From Mesostigma viride (Eukaryota > Streptophyta > Mesostigmatophyceae > Mesostigmatales > Mesostigmataceae), in NCBI GenBank assembly GCA_009746045.1, contig RPFO01000497.1, positions 946,970 through 1,010,969 on the forward strand: DNA of 64,000 nucleotides, given 5' to 3'. The stretch's first letter is position 1, and every line of letters starts with the position of its first letter. Position numbers and translations under genes: made by a program. Below are positions 1-12,000 of the stretch, piece by piece. The notes beneath the pieces are model-generated. The model did not search any database, was not told the DNA's origin, and was given only the letters and a program-made list of their open reading frames with translations.

Positions 1-140
1 CAGCAAGGTAGCCACAGTGTGGGCAGGGGCTAGGGTGATGGTGGATAGCACTCTTTCTGTTATTGTGCCCCCCTTAACAGCCACCTGGGCATCCACTTCC
101 CATGGAGAGTGCTCCCTCAAGATAACATTTTCTACCATGG
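1..140 (+). pseudogene. Coding-like remnant, paralogous to 50084-50226
   Basis: Bases 1-140 align almost without gaps to 50084-50226. Both keep the same reading frame over most of the block: ...VW.-(E/G)AR, then DST.S, TWAS, HGECSLKI. The longer copy near 50 kb has features resembling the kinesin motor segment before switch I (see the entry at 50019), but the diagnostic SSRSH is absent. Here the block is cut by the window start and runs straight into a minisatellite. The homology is seen directly; the kinesin assignment is a weak inference. Confidence 0.35.
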
Positions 141-1460
141 TCATGCCCCCCCTCACACCCACGCATGCATGCCAGCCCCCCCCACACCCACGCATGCATG
201 CCAGCCTCCCCCCACACCCACGCATGCATGCCAGCCCCCGCCACACCCACGCATGCATGCCAGCTCCCCCCCACACCCACACATGCATGCCAGCCCCCCC
301 CAACACCCACGCATGCATGCTAGCCCCCCCCACACCCACACATGCATGCCAGCCCCCCCCACACCCACGCATGCATGCCAGCCTCCCCACACACCCACGC
401 ATGCATGCCTGCCCCCCCCACACCCACGCATGCATGCCAGCCCCCCTACCCACACCCACGCATGCATGCCAGCCCCCCCACACCCACGCACGCATGCCAG
501 CCTCCCCACACACCCACGCATGCATGCTAGCCCCCCCCCACACACACGCATGCATGCCAGCCCCCCCCACACCCACACATGCATGCCAGCCCCCCCCACA
601 TTCATGCACGCATGCCAGCCCCCCACACACCCACGCATGCATGCCAGCCCCCACCCACACCCGCGCATGCATGCATGCCAGCCCCGCCCCACACCCACGA
701 ATGCATGCCAGCCCCCCCCACACCCACGCATGCATGCCAGCTCCCCCACACACCCACGCATGCATGCCAGCCCCCTCCCCCACCCACGCATGCATGCTAG
801 CCCCCCCCACACCCACGCATGCATGCCAGCCCCCCCCCCACACGCACGCATGCCAACCCCCCCCACACCCACGCATGCATGCCAGCCCCCCCCTTACACA
901 CTCATGCATGCCAGCGCCCCCCACACGCACGCATGCATGCCAGCCCCCCCACACCCACGCATGCATGCCAGCCCCCCCCACACCCACGCATTCATGCCAC
1001 CCCCCCACACCCACGCATGCATGCTAGCCCCCCCCACACCCACGCATGCATGCCATCCCCCCCGCACACCCACGCATGCATGCCAGCCCCCCCCACACCC
1101 ACGCATGCATGCCAGCCCCCCCCACACCCACGCATTCATGCCAGTCCCCCCCACACCCACGCATGCATGCCAGCCCCCCCCACACCCACGCATGCATGCC
1201 AGCCCCCCCCACACCCACGCATGCATGCCAGCTCCCCCCCCCCCCCACGCATGCATGCCAGCCCCCCCAGACACCCACGCATGCATGCCAGCCCCCCCCA
1301 CACCCACGCATGCATGCCAGCCCCCACACACACCCACGTATGCATGCCAGCTCCCCACCACACCCACACATTGCATGCCAGCCCCCCCCACACCCACGCA
1401 TGCATGCCAGCCCCCCCCACACCCACGCATGCATGCCAGCCCCCCCCACATCCACGCATG
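141..1460. repeat. GC-rich 29-bp minisatellite (about 45 units)
   Basis: Tandem array with a period of about 29 bp built on CCCACACCCACGCATGCATG followed by CCAGCCCCCC. Each unit carries the self-complementary core GCATGC. Units vary by single substitutions and by C-tract length. Because the period is not a multiple of three and the unit lacks stops on either strand, long open frames rich in Pro/His/Thr (+) or Gly/Trp/Cys (-) run through it; these are artefacts of composition. Confidence 0.95.
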
Positions 1461-1672
1461 TGGATGGGCGCCTGGCCTCGAACAAGAAGGGCAAGACCAA
1501 GGGTGTGCTGCTGCAAGTAGTGACAATGGAGCAGCGCAGGACTCAACTAGATCACATGCCAGGCCTCCAGCGCAGCCCAAGTAGGAGAGAGAGGCAGACG
1601 ATAAAGCGGCAGCGGGCTGTACGCTGCATGTTTTATTTACCAAGTGACTGGTGTTTTATGCATAGCATTTAG
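1461..1672 (+). other. Short open stretch after the minisatellite, unidentified
   Basis: Directly after the last minisatellite unit the sequence changes composition and stays open to a stop at 1670-1672. It encodes a basic, Lys/Arg-rich stretch (VDGRLASNKKGKTKGVLLQV at the beginning). It could be the end of an exon whose upstream intron holds the minisatellite. I do not recognise a family and there is no second piece of evidence. Confidence 0.2.
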
Positions 1673-2972
1673 AACATTTACGAGCTTGTTCACACCTTGA
1701 TTGTACAACTTAGGACATTGTATCATAATTGATGTTGTCAACATCATTCGCCATGTTCAATCCATATAATATGTGTCCAAGTGACCATTAATGCTGCCAT
1801 ATGTCAACTGATGGTATGTTAAACGTTGGTTTAGGAACTGAGATTTGGCATTGTCATCATGACATGGATTCGAATTCAATGTGTGTGCAAGTTTTGGGTC
1901 AAGTGGAATCATATTGGATGCAATCTGCATGATTTGACTTATGCAAAATGAAAGAAATGAGCAAAAACTGCATTTTTTATGCTATTGACTGTCACAAATA
2001 GGTCTATAGGTGACCTCAACCTTGGTGCATGCTTTACCTGGCCTTTGTAAATTATGCATTTAAGTTGTGTGCCTTGTTTGAAATGGTTATGGCCCTCTTG
2101 GATGTAAAAAACTAGTGAAATGGTAATAAAATTGACTTTTTATGCTGTCAAACGTCACCAACATGTTGAAGGTGGGGTGCAAACTGAGACTTCACAATGT
2201 CATCATGATGGAGGACCATAATTCAGTTTGCATGCAAGTTTCTGGGTCAATGGAATAAAATTTGATGTTGATTGCTTGCCTCCATATGTGCAAAAATGTC
2301 AAAAACCATGTACCTTATGCTGTTATACGTCACAGTTAACCTTGCCAGGGTTGTCCGATGACCCCCAATTTTGGGGGGTAAACACTACCATATATGTGCT
2401 CGCTTGGGCCCAAAACCTGGGTTCAACATGTTTTAGCAAGCCAGTCAAATAATTTTTTGGCCAGAAAGTGCCAAAAAAATTTGATGTGTCTCAGTTCTCA
2501 GTCAGGCCAACGGCTCCACGCGCTAGGACAAGTATTCTAGACCGAGCTCCTTGACAGGTGGCACTCGATTTTTCTCTTGGTGCAGGAAACACCGTACGAA
2601 ATCAGAATACGAGCCTCGTCGATGATCTTCTCAAAACTTCCTAGCTGTGCTGGGGTAGGCGCCTAGTTACCAGGCGATCTGGGCTAAGGATGGGTCGAAG
2701 CCATGCTCCCACGCGTAATGCGTGTACGCGCCTTCCAGCTAGGGAGGAATTACAGGTGCGTGCCCTCATGCCCCCGTACAGGCCAATAGCCATAAGTCTT
2801 CAAAGAATGCTCGGGCAAGGGCACAAGGACTTCGCCATGCCCAACTACGCAGGTTAATGGCAGCCGAGGGAAACCAAGGACGGGGCAGACACGCTCCGCC
2901 CTATCCTGCGATGTCTGGATTATTTATTTCACGCAGGTTTCAATCAATGTCTTAGCCTAACGCAGCCAAGAC
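1673..2972. repeat. Non-coding; degenerate repeats of about 175 bp (1780-2345)
   Basis: No convincing gene. A motif close to TTTTTATGCTGTCAAACGTC recurs near 1792, 1977, 2141 and 2318. A longer block (ACTGAGATTTGGCATTGTCATCATGA near 1836 and its relative near 2188) is repeated about 340 bp apart, which suggests a decayed satellite of 170-185 bp. From 2346 to 2972 I see only the presumed 5' flank of the ARF-GEF gene, with no TATA box or other promoter element I can defend. Confidence 0.5.
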
Positions 2973-3069
2973 ATGGAGGTTTTTGTTAAAGAAGGGGTTG
3001 AGCGCATAGCAACCCTAGCTACTGGCAAGAAACTTGCCTGGTTGAGAGATGAGTGCAAGGCTTATAAAG
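2973..3069 (+). CDS. ARF-GEF exon 1 (start of DCB domain)
   Basis: Encodes [20 protein letters not shown] and continues to a donor at AAAG|GTGGGG. The pattern of a hydrophobic ALEKI-like helix followed by a Lys-rich stretch and (N/D)ECK matches the N-terminus of plant and animal BIG proteins as I know them. It ends in phase 1 and joins exon 2 (3728) to give an uninterrupted Gly codon. The in-frame stop 15 nt upstream fixes this as the first possible Met. Confidence 0.75.
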
Positions 3070-6000
3070 GTGGGGAAATCGTCTGTTAACACCTTCTTAT
3101 GCCAGATATAGTTTCATCATGTGCAAGCTGAGACCAGCGAGTCTATGCGGATAATGTCCCCGTGCGCTTGCAATTCCAAGTGGACGCTTACAACTTCGTT
3201 GGTGGACTGGCGAGCACTAAAATATCGGCGAAGACCTTGCCAGCTCATAAGTATACGTGTGGAATGTCCGTGGTTCGTGTTTTTGTGTCCCTGTTTGTCG
3301 TCGCCTTGCCCGTGATTTGACAGACGGCCATGCATACATATGGGAAGAGGCCGCGGCACGATCAAGCCAGGCTGCTTCAGGTATGCTTCTGCCGGTTTCG
3401 CGTCGGGAACAGTAAGCCAAGAAGGCTCCTAAACTTTTGTCCATAATATCTCGTGTGTTTTCGTAGCCTGTGTGGCAAGCTTCAGCATGTGCCACTCATA
3501 GCCGGCACGGAAATGCTCACGAGTTGACCCCGTTTACACGCGGGCTCACCCAATCCCTTTACCATCAGCCCGGGTTCTCGGTATCCCTCTCAATCAGTTG
3601 CCGTGGCAAGCTCCCCCTCCTGAAAGACAACTGGTGACCTGCAGTTGTGGAAGTAAGCTCTTTATCCATAGTCAGCTCTACCCTAATGCTTGCTTGCATC
3701 CTCATCGGGGTCACTTATCTGCTCCAGGCAACGACGCGGCGCACCCCGCCGTACGGCGGAGCGTCTCCAACGTGGGCCAGGCGGGGGAGGAGGTTCCCCC
3801 TGAGAGCCGCATGAGCGAGAAGGACACGGAGGTGCTGGCGGAGCTGCTGTGTAAGGCATGCGACTCGAAGAACCCAAAGATCATGGAGGTCGCGCTTGGC
3901 AGCTTCCAGGTAATGATAGATAACGAATACATAATGTATACCATGTACATAAAAAGTACATGGTGTATACTACATAAATGATAGATATTAATGAATACAT
4001 GATAGCTTCCAGGTAACACATGATATAACTTCCAGGTAACCCATGATAGCTCCCAGGTGATACATGATAGCTTCGCAAGGAGACTTTGTGGCTGGATTCG
4101 ATTTCTACGTTGCTGTCCTACGACCCACTGAAACCGCTTCTTATCCTTTCATCCCGCGTTCTGTGCCCACATGCCTGCACATCTCACTGGCGCAGATTCC
4201 CCCCCTGCTTTTCGTTACTGTGTTCGCCAGCTCCTTTGACACTTTTATCGTACGAATGTACCATAGCAACACCCGCCTGTTTGTTTGTCCCACGTGTTCC
4301 CATCCGCAGTGTTCCTTGTGCGCGCACATTGCCTGTCCCTGCAGCCGTGCCGCACTCCCTGCCGCATACTGGAGCATGGTCTGCATCTGTTCCCATGTGT
4401 CACCATCTCTCATCTGTTTCAAGAGAGTCTCGGACTTATGTGGCATGCTCTCAATGCTGTCATGCGCTGCGGATGTATGGCCACAGTCCCTGCTCGAATT
4501 GTGCAGGATCAGCTGCAGTATACGGAGTATCAGGGGGAGGGGCCTGATACCAATACTTTCCTTGGATTCCATTACCCTCCCCCCCTCCCCCCTGCATACA
4601 AATCCCAAGCACTGACGCCCGACCACCAATGTCCAACCACCCACCCCTCCCATGCCCAACATCCCCACCCCCCAAACACCCCCCTCGTGCGCAGAAGCTG
4701 ATCTCGTACGGTACCCTGCACACCCACGGCGAGGGCCCGGACGAGGACAGCGGGCCGCTGGTGGCCAAGATTGTCAAGGTCATCTGCTCGTGTGCGGAGA
4801 TTCACGTGGAGAGGTAGGCTGCCTATCGATGCACACAATCAGTGTCGGGATGCAGGCCACGCATGGGTGCACAGTGTAGATGAAAAATGTTAGTGGAAGG
4901 TAGGCAACCCACAGACGCAAACCATGAAGGAAGAATGATATGGGGAGGTAGGCCGGTCACAGATGCATACCTGATAGATGTTGGGGGGCTGGCTGCCCAC
5001 CGAGAAGGACATTTGGAGGAGCATGTAGGGAAGTAGCCCACCCACAGACGCACACGAGGCTGGTGCTCCGTTCCTGGACGATCACAGACAAGTGCTGTAC
5101 CTCCATGGGGGGAATCCATGCTGAGAAGGGGTAGAGGATGGCAGTGGGAACTTGTACGATCTCCGAAGTGGGGAGGGTAAAGGACATGGGGGGTAGAGGA
5201 CATGGGCCATGCGTGTGGTGGTCAGGATGTGCCCTGAGGTCTGAGGCCTGGGTGCCACAGGCCTCGGCCCCTGTGTGGCGTGCGGACATGGCATCGGCTG
5301 CGTGTGTGGCTGGGCGGCCGAGCAGCTGCGTGGGAAACAAGAGGGAGATGTGGTCTTGGCTGACTGGTGTGTCTGTGTGTAGGCTTGGGGCGACGGATTT
5401 ATATCGGAGAGATGAGGGTCATCGGGTTGTGGGCTGTTGACTTTTGGGGTAGTGAAGCACTGTGCATCAATGCCTGTGCTGCATTCATCACCAGATGCCG
5501 AACTGGTGCCCCTGGCCACATGGCACTCCTTGTGGTCCTGTCGCTCCCCCCCCCCCCTTCCCCCCTGGGCTGTTTCCACTTTCCTCTCCCCCCTGTTATG
5601 CCCCCAGTGTCGAGCTCCAAGTCATCAAGGTGCTCCTCTCCGCCATTGCATCCGGCACGTTCCAAGGTAACATGCAGCAGCGTGGACACTCTCCCCATTT
5701 CTGCCCCGGTTCTGTCTCCTTGTGTGTGTGTGTGTGTGTTTATGTGTGTGGCTGGCATGCCACTGGTGCCAGGCGCACGGTTTGCTGCCTGGTGCGCTGT
5801 CTGCTGCCTGGTGCATGGGTTGCTGGCGGGGCGCTTTGCTGCCTGATGAACTGTCTGCTGCGGCGGTTAGGCATGTTAGGCAACTCGGCAGGCTTTTGCC
5901 GCCGCCCGCGTTCGCATGACATGCGGTTTCTCTCCTGGATGCCCATTTGTAAGCCAGGCGCGCCGCAGCGACCCGACAACGCGGCAAACGCTGACAGTCA

Positions 6001-9000
6001 TGGTCAACTGCTCGTGCTTTTACGTTGACTGCTATGATCTGGCAACATCCATGTGCTGGCCGTAGGTTTTATGTTAGGCATCCAGATGCTAGGCTCTCCC
6101 TGTAACCTCTTGAGGGTCCCTTTCTCGTTCTTTTCACCTCCTCAACTCTCGCCCACGACCTAACCCAAGGGGTCTCCTGGACCTTGGCACCTCCCCATTT
6201 CCTCTCTCCCTCCCGTCTCTGCCGCCCCTCTCTGGCCCCCCCTCTCTGCCTCCATTTTCTGCCTCCCCCCTTCGCCTTTCCTCTTTGCCTTCCTTCTGTG
6301 CCTCACATCACTGCCCCCCCCCTGGCTTGCCTCCCCCCCCCCCCCCCCCCCCCCCGGGCTGTCCCGCACCCCAGTCCACCTAGACAGCCTGCTGCTGGTG
6401 GTGCAGACGGTGTTTAACATCACGCTCACGAGCAAGAGTCCCGTCAACCAGTCGACTGCGCGCGCGACGCTCAGCCAGATCCTCAACATCATCTTCCAGC
6501 GCATGGAGTCCGACCCGGCGGTACGCACGCGAGCATGCGCGCTCACACATGCGCACTCAAAGGCACACACACGGACATGCAAGGGCCTGCAAGGGCACGC
6601 AACATGCATGCGCCAAGTGGGGTGCATGTGGTAGCTGATGGATACATGGGTTGCCACTCAATGCCATAAAGTGGGACGGACCTGTGTGTGCCAGTTGACT
6701 TGTCAGTAGTATAGCAACGGGTCAATCTTTGACTAAGAAAGGGCGCTGTCAAGTTAGCTGGTCGGGGCTGGCACGGGGGGCCGCCTGTTTTGTGTCCAGG
6801 CAGGCTCTGTCTACCCACGTACCCACGCACCCCGAGCTCTTCTTGTCACAAGCTCTTCTTGTCAGTCGATGGGTGGGGGAGTGGTGGAAAGGCTGCATGT
6901 TTGCTTATCTTCTGCCGCCTGTTGCAGGAAAATTTGCTAAATTCTGCCGCCAGCCATTCAGTTGCACGCAACGCTGCCTGGTGCACCAAGTAACACCTCC
7001 TTTGCCTTCCTGCGCCAACGCCTGCCTGCACCCACGCCTGCTGCCCACCACCACCAGTCCCTCTCGGTCGCCCCCTCGGTCGTGCAAGCCATAACCGACG
7101 AGACCAGCGAGGCGGATGGCCTGAACGACGATGATGACGTCAGCTCCAACGCATCTGGGGGGGCCACTGCGGGCGGGCGGCGCGCCAGCGATGGGGCCCA
7201 TGCAGGCCTTAACGACGCGGTGGGGGCCGAGGCGGGCGGCGCGGACGTCCCGTCCCCTGCCATTGGTGGCGGCGGCAGCGCTGCGGAGCACCGCCGGCAA
7301 GCGCAGAACGCCGCCATGTCAGAATTATCCAAGCTGAACGCCGATGTAGACAAGCAGGTGAGGATACACACTCGTACTGCCCTGCGCCCCCTCTGCCCCC
7401 CCCCCGTCGATGAGATAACCACATGCCAAACCAAATGCCACCAGCGCCTTTCTCCCGCCCCGCCTTTCGCCATGCCCGTGCGCTATGCATGTGGGCGCCC
7501 TTGTCCTTGGCTGCATGCGCTGGCTGCGCTGCGTGTGTGGCCTCGCTTGCCTTGCCTTGCGCACCGCCAATGCTATGCTTGCCTTGGTGACACTACCTGA
7601 CCTGAAAACACCAGCATTACGCGGATAATCAAGGTGTCATCACGGCAAAGTAAACGTTAATGTGATCCATCACTGGGCGATGTAGCCTTTCAAGCTGTTG
7701 TTGATGATGGTCTCATGTCAAAATTGCTACGCCCTGTGTATTCTCTCCGTCCCCCCTTTGCTCCCTCCCCCCCCCCACTCCCACCCCCCACCCCCGTATT
7801 TTCCCTACTGCCAGGGCCTGGAGGCGGCGTTGCGTGCGGCAGAGGCCAAGGAAAACTCGACGCTGTCCTCGGCCGCGCGGTTGATGAAGCAGCTCAACCC
7901 GCGCCAGCGCGACGCCTTGCTCGTCTTCCGCGCGCTGTGCATGGTGAGTTTCCGGCAGGTTAAGATTCTAGTTACGAGCTATCACACAGCACCAGTAGCC
8001 TAACACTTTTTGCTTGTCTTTCGCGCGCTGTGCACGGTGAGGGGCGGCAGAAGTACTCACGTTTTTCAATCACAGCATCTCCTTGTTGTTTGGCTTACGC
8101 GCTCTATGCATGGTGAGGGGTGGCAGCAGCCACTAGGATAGCAGGCACGGAGTATTAGTACCCTACTTTGGCATTGCTCTTTCTCTGCAAGCTCTGCATG
8201 AGGTGGGAACCGTGCTGGGGACTGTGTGACAGCATTGCACGAGGCAGGACGTGCACCACACAGTCCAGGCACTGTAAGGAGGCTGCCCTGCATCTGCTTT
8301 CTTTTCTTTCTGGCATTGAGCCTGTATAAATGCTGGGCGAGCAGCATGGGCATTGCGGGACGGTGTGGGCCATCGCTGTACGTCTTTGCAGCCTATCTGT
8401 CAACAATCAGTGCGCGTCTGGCGTGTGCGCATGCTGCCCCTGCCCTCTCTGTGCATATGTTGTAGTGAATGAATGGTGCGTCTAATCATGCTTTTTCTCG
8501 TCCCCCGCCCTCTTGTGCGTATGTCGCATCCGGCCTTGCGCATCCCGCGCCGTGCGTCTGGTTCATGTGGTGTTGCGTGAACACGCCAGCTGTCCATGAA
8601 GGACCAGGATGCGCACGACAAGGAGCACGCGACCGCCGCCATCGTGCTGCAGCGCAAGCTGCTGGCGTTCAACCTCATGAAGGTATGTGATGTTATTGGC
8701 TGCTGGCGTTCCACCTCAGAAGGTATGTAATGTGTATTGTCTGCTGGCGTTCCACCCAATGAAGGTATGTGGCGCCTGTTAGTGGCTGGTGTTCAGCCTC
8801 ATGAAGGTGGGTAGCAGGTACGCCCCGCTTGATTTTGATGGATTTGCAGACAATGGCATCAGAAGAATCCTCGCTTTTAAACATTTTCCGCTACCACATC
8901 TCCCTTACCCGCTCACCTCCCCCCCACACGGGGGGTCCATGGGGCCCCACTGACCCACTCTCATCGCCCCCCCCCCCCCATTACCCCTTCCCCCCTCCCC

Positions 9001-12000
9001 CCGCGTGCAGATGCTCCTCGAGAAGGCGGGCCCCACGTTCCGCGCGTCGGCCGTGTTTGTGATGACGATGAAGCAGTACCTCTGCCTGTCGCTGCTGCGC
9101 AACTGTGTCTCGCCAGTGCCGCAGCTGTTCGAGGTGAGGGGGGGAGGGGAAAGGACGATCGGTAGGGTGACACCCACGAGGAGTGTGGGGATGAGATTCA
9201 GGGCAAGGGCAATGGGAGAAGGGGGGGGGGGCTTCGATGGTGGCATGACTCAGGGCGGGGATGGGAATGGGAATGAAAAAAATTGGGGGAGAGGCAGTCC
9301 AGGGCAATGCATCAGTGCTGCCTACGACAGCGGGTTGCCGCACATTTCGCCACATTTTCCTTTGACGTGAGCGTTAAGTTTCGCAATTATGTCAGGCTCC
9401 CTACGCTGCTCCGTGCCTCCTGTGGGACCCCATGTCATGGTGTTTGCTCCATGAGCTCCTCCCCCCCCGAAAGAGGTCTCCTTATGCGGTGCAATCATAG
9501 GCAAATCGACAAGATATTTTAAAATGTTTACCGACTTTCTTTGTCGCCTTGGCCTGCGGTTTTCCTCTACCGCCCGCAAGCAATTAAGTGTCTACATGCC
9601 GCGCATCTACATGTCCTGTCTATTTTCTCACCGGGTACCTCACCGATACATGCCCACGCCCTTGTCTTGTGTGTATGTGTGTATGTGCCAGCTGGCGTCC
9701 TCCATCCTGGCCACCCTCATGCTGCGGTTCCGGGACAGCCTCAAGGTATGATACCGTGAGATGTGTGTTATTGGTTTATGGCCATTGGAGGGTGTCATTT
9801 GCCATGAGCTGGTTGACATTGGCCATGAGCTGGTTGACATTGGCCATGAGCTGGTTGACATTGGCCATGAGCTGGTTGACATTGGCCATGAGCTGGTTGA
9901 CATTGGCCACGAGCTGGTTGACATTGGCCATGAGCTGGTTGACATAGGCCATGAGCTGGTTGACATTGGCCATGAGTTGGTTGACACTGGCCATGAGCTG
10001 ATTGACATTGGCCATGAGCTGGTTGACATTGGCCATGAGCTGGTTGACATTGGCCATGAGCTGGACATGGTTAACATTAGCAATCAGCTGGTTGACATAC
10101 CGGCAGCTCTCAAAGAGTTCCAAGCCTGTGTGTGGCCTCTGGACGATGGATGGGGCATCCTTACTGCACCCGCTACGCTTGCTTTTGCTACTTCCTGTTG
10201 CATTACACCCACAGTTGGGCCTGCACCATGATGCAGAGAGAGTCCTCTGTGGCCTGCCCATTTGAGGCAGTGAGAAAAGCTAGGGCGCCCTCCCTCCTCG
10301 TTGTGTATAGGGGTCGGAGGTTCTTTATTGGTACCCACGTGACCCAGTCTACGTGTTTTAAATTAATTGAACAATGAGCTGGTTGTTAGTGGTCGTGAGA
10401 TGATGGTTCATGATGAGTGGCCATGATGTGCCATGAACTCATCTCATATGTGGCCATGAGCAGGTTGTCATTGTTCTTGAGCTGGTTGTTAGTGGTCGTG
10501 AGATGATGGTTCATGATGAATGGCCATGATGTGCCATGAACTCATCTCATAGGTGGCCATGAGAGTGGCCTACGCCGTAAAGGATTGCAATCTCATATCG
10601 ATAGCGATGACATCGTGTGTGGCCATGAGTTCATGTGGCATCGGCTGTAGGATGGGTCATGAGACTGCTGTGAGTGATTTGGAAACATGGCTGTCTTGCG
10701 AGGCTGTCGGGTGGCTCACGGCCGTGATTTCTGCCATGGCTCGTGGCCATGGGCTTGGCGCATGGGCATGTGAGTAGGCGTGGGAATTTCAACATAGGGC
10801 CGCCCATGCGTGGCCTAGTTAAAAAAGTGGGTCGGATTCCGTAGTCTGTATCGGAATAGTATGGTGCGTCATGTTGTGGCCTTGGTCGTCACAGTCACCA
10901 AAAGTATGTCCGTTCCACGTCCCGCGGTAGCACACGGGCCAGCCGTGCTGCCCCCAGCAGCTGCAGCAGCAGCTCCTTAATCACTGTCACTGTTTGGAAT
11001 GGCAAGTCATGTCAAGGGCTGTCACCGCCTGACATGAAATCCCCTGAAGTCGTCACGTCACGTGATGCCGCCATCGGTGTCTCTGCGCCACGCTTCATGC
11101 CGCGTCGTCATGCTGGTATCAGCCTGCTGTGCTTCTGTGTGGATGATGGATGTTTCCAGGGCTTGTTTCCGGGACAGCAACAGTGTTCCTGCGATAGCAA
11201 CTTTTGCTACTGTGCTGCCCTGCCTCTCGCCGCCCTTCACTAACCGTGTTGCTGCTTTCCTGCAAATCGGATTCTATCAACCCTATGACCTTGTTGGCCG
11301 TTTTCACCTGAATGTCCTGCCCCTGCCTCCCCCTCCCTCCCCGCCCCCGCAAAATGCTTGCCCACACAACCAACAATTTTTTGCTTGCAGCCGGAGATCG
11401 GCTTCTTCTTCGTCATCTTTGTGCTGCGCGTGCTGGAGGACCACGGCCACCTGGTCAGCCAGCAGCTGATGGTGGTCAAGGAGCTGAAGAAGGTGTGCCA
11501 GGACCCGCAGGCGATCGTGGACCTGTTTGTCAACTACGACTGCGACCTCGAGGCCGCCAACCTGGTGGAGCGCATGGTGGGTGGGCTTACAAGTATTTAA
11601 TGGAAAAGTGCAAGGGTGGGATGGTGGATCATTGGATGTCCTAGGGAGAAGAGAAGGATGGTGGGTGAGTTTTTTGAATATGTGGAGTCAAAGGATGGTG
11701 GGTCAGTTCTTATGTAATTAAAAAGAGAAAAGTGGTGGGTGGTGTTATCTTATGGAATAGAGAGTGGTGATGTGTATACATTCTTAGATGGAAAAGAGAA
11801 TGGTGGTATGTGGCATTGACTTTGCTCGTGTTCGTGCCACACAGTGCTAGATGATGTGCCCAAGGGCGCGCTGGTGGTGTATGTGGTATGTGCCCAAACA
11901 ATGATGTGTTGCCACGCGCTAGCAACATATCTCACCCTTACCCACCCCTCCGCCCCGTATATTTGTGCCCTGGCTTCATCAGGTGACTGCCCTTGCGCGT

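Noticed and set aside
17-1643. Long open frames (up to 491 aa) of Pro/His/Thr or Gly/Trp/Cys repeats on both strands
   Set aside because: All come from the 29-bp minisatellite, whose unit has no stop in any frame; only composition, no independent coding evidence.
9588-10261. Seven-residue repeat proteins (VDIGHEL on +, NQLMANV on -)
   Set aside because: Translation of a 21-bp minisatellite inside intron 10 between well supported exons.
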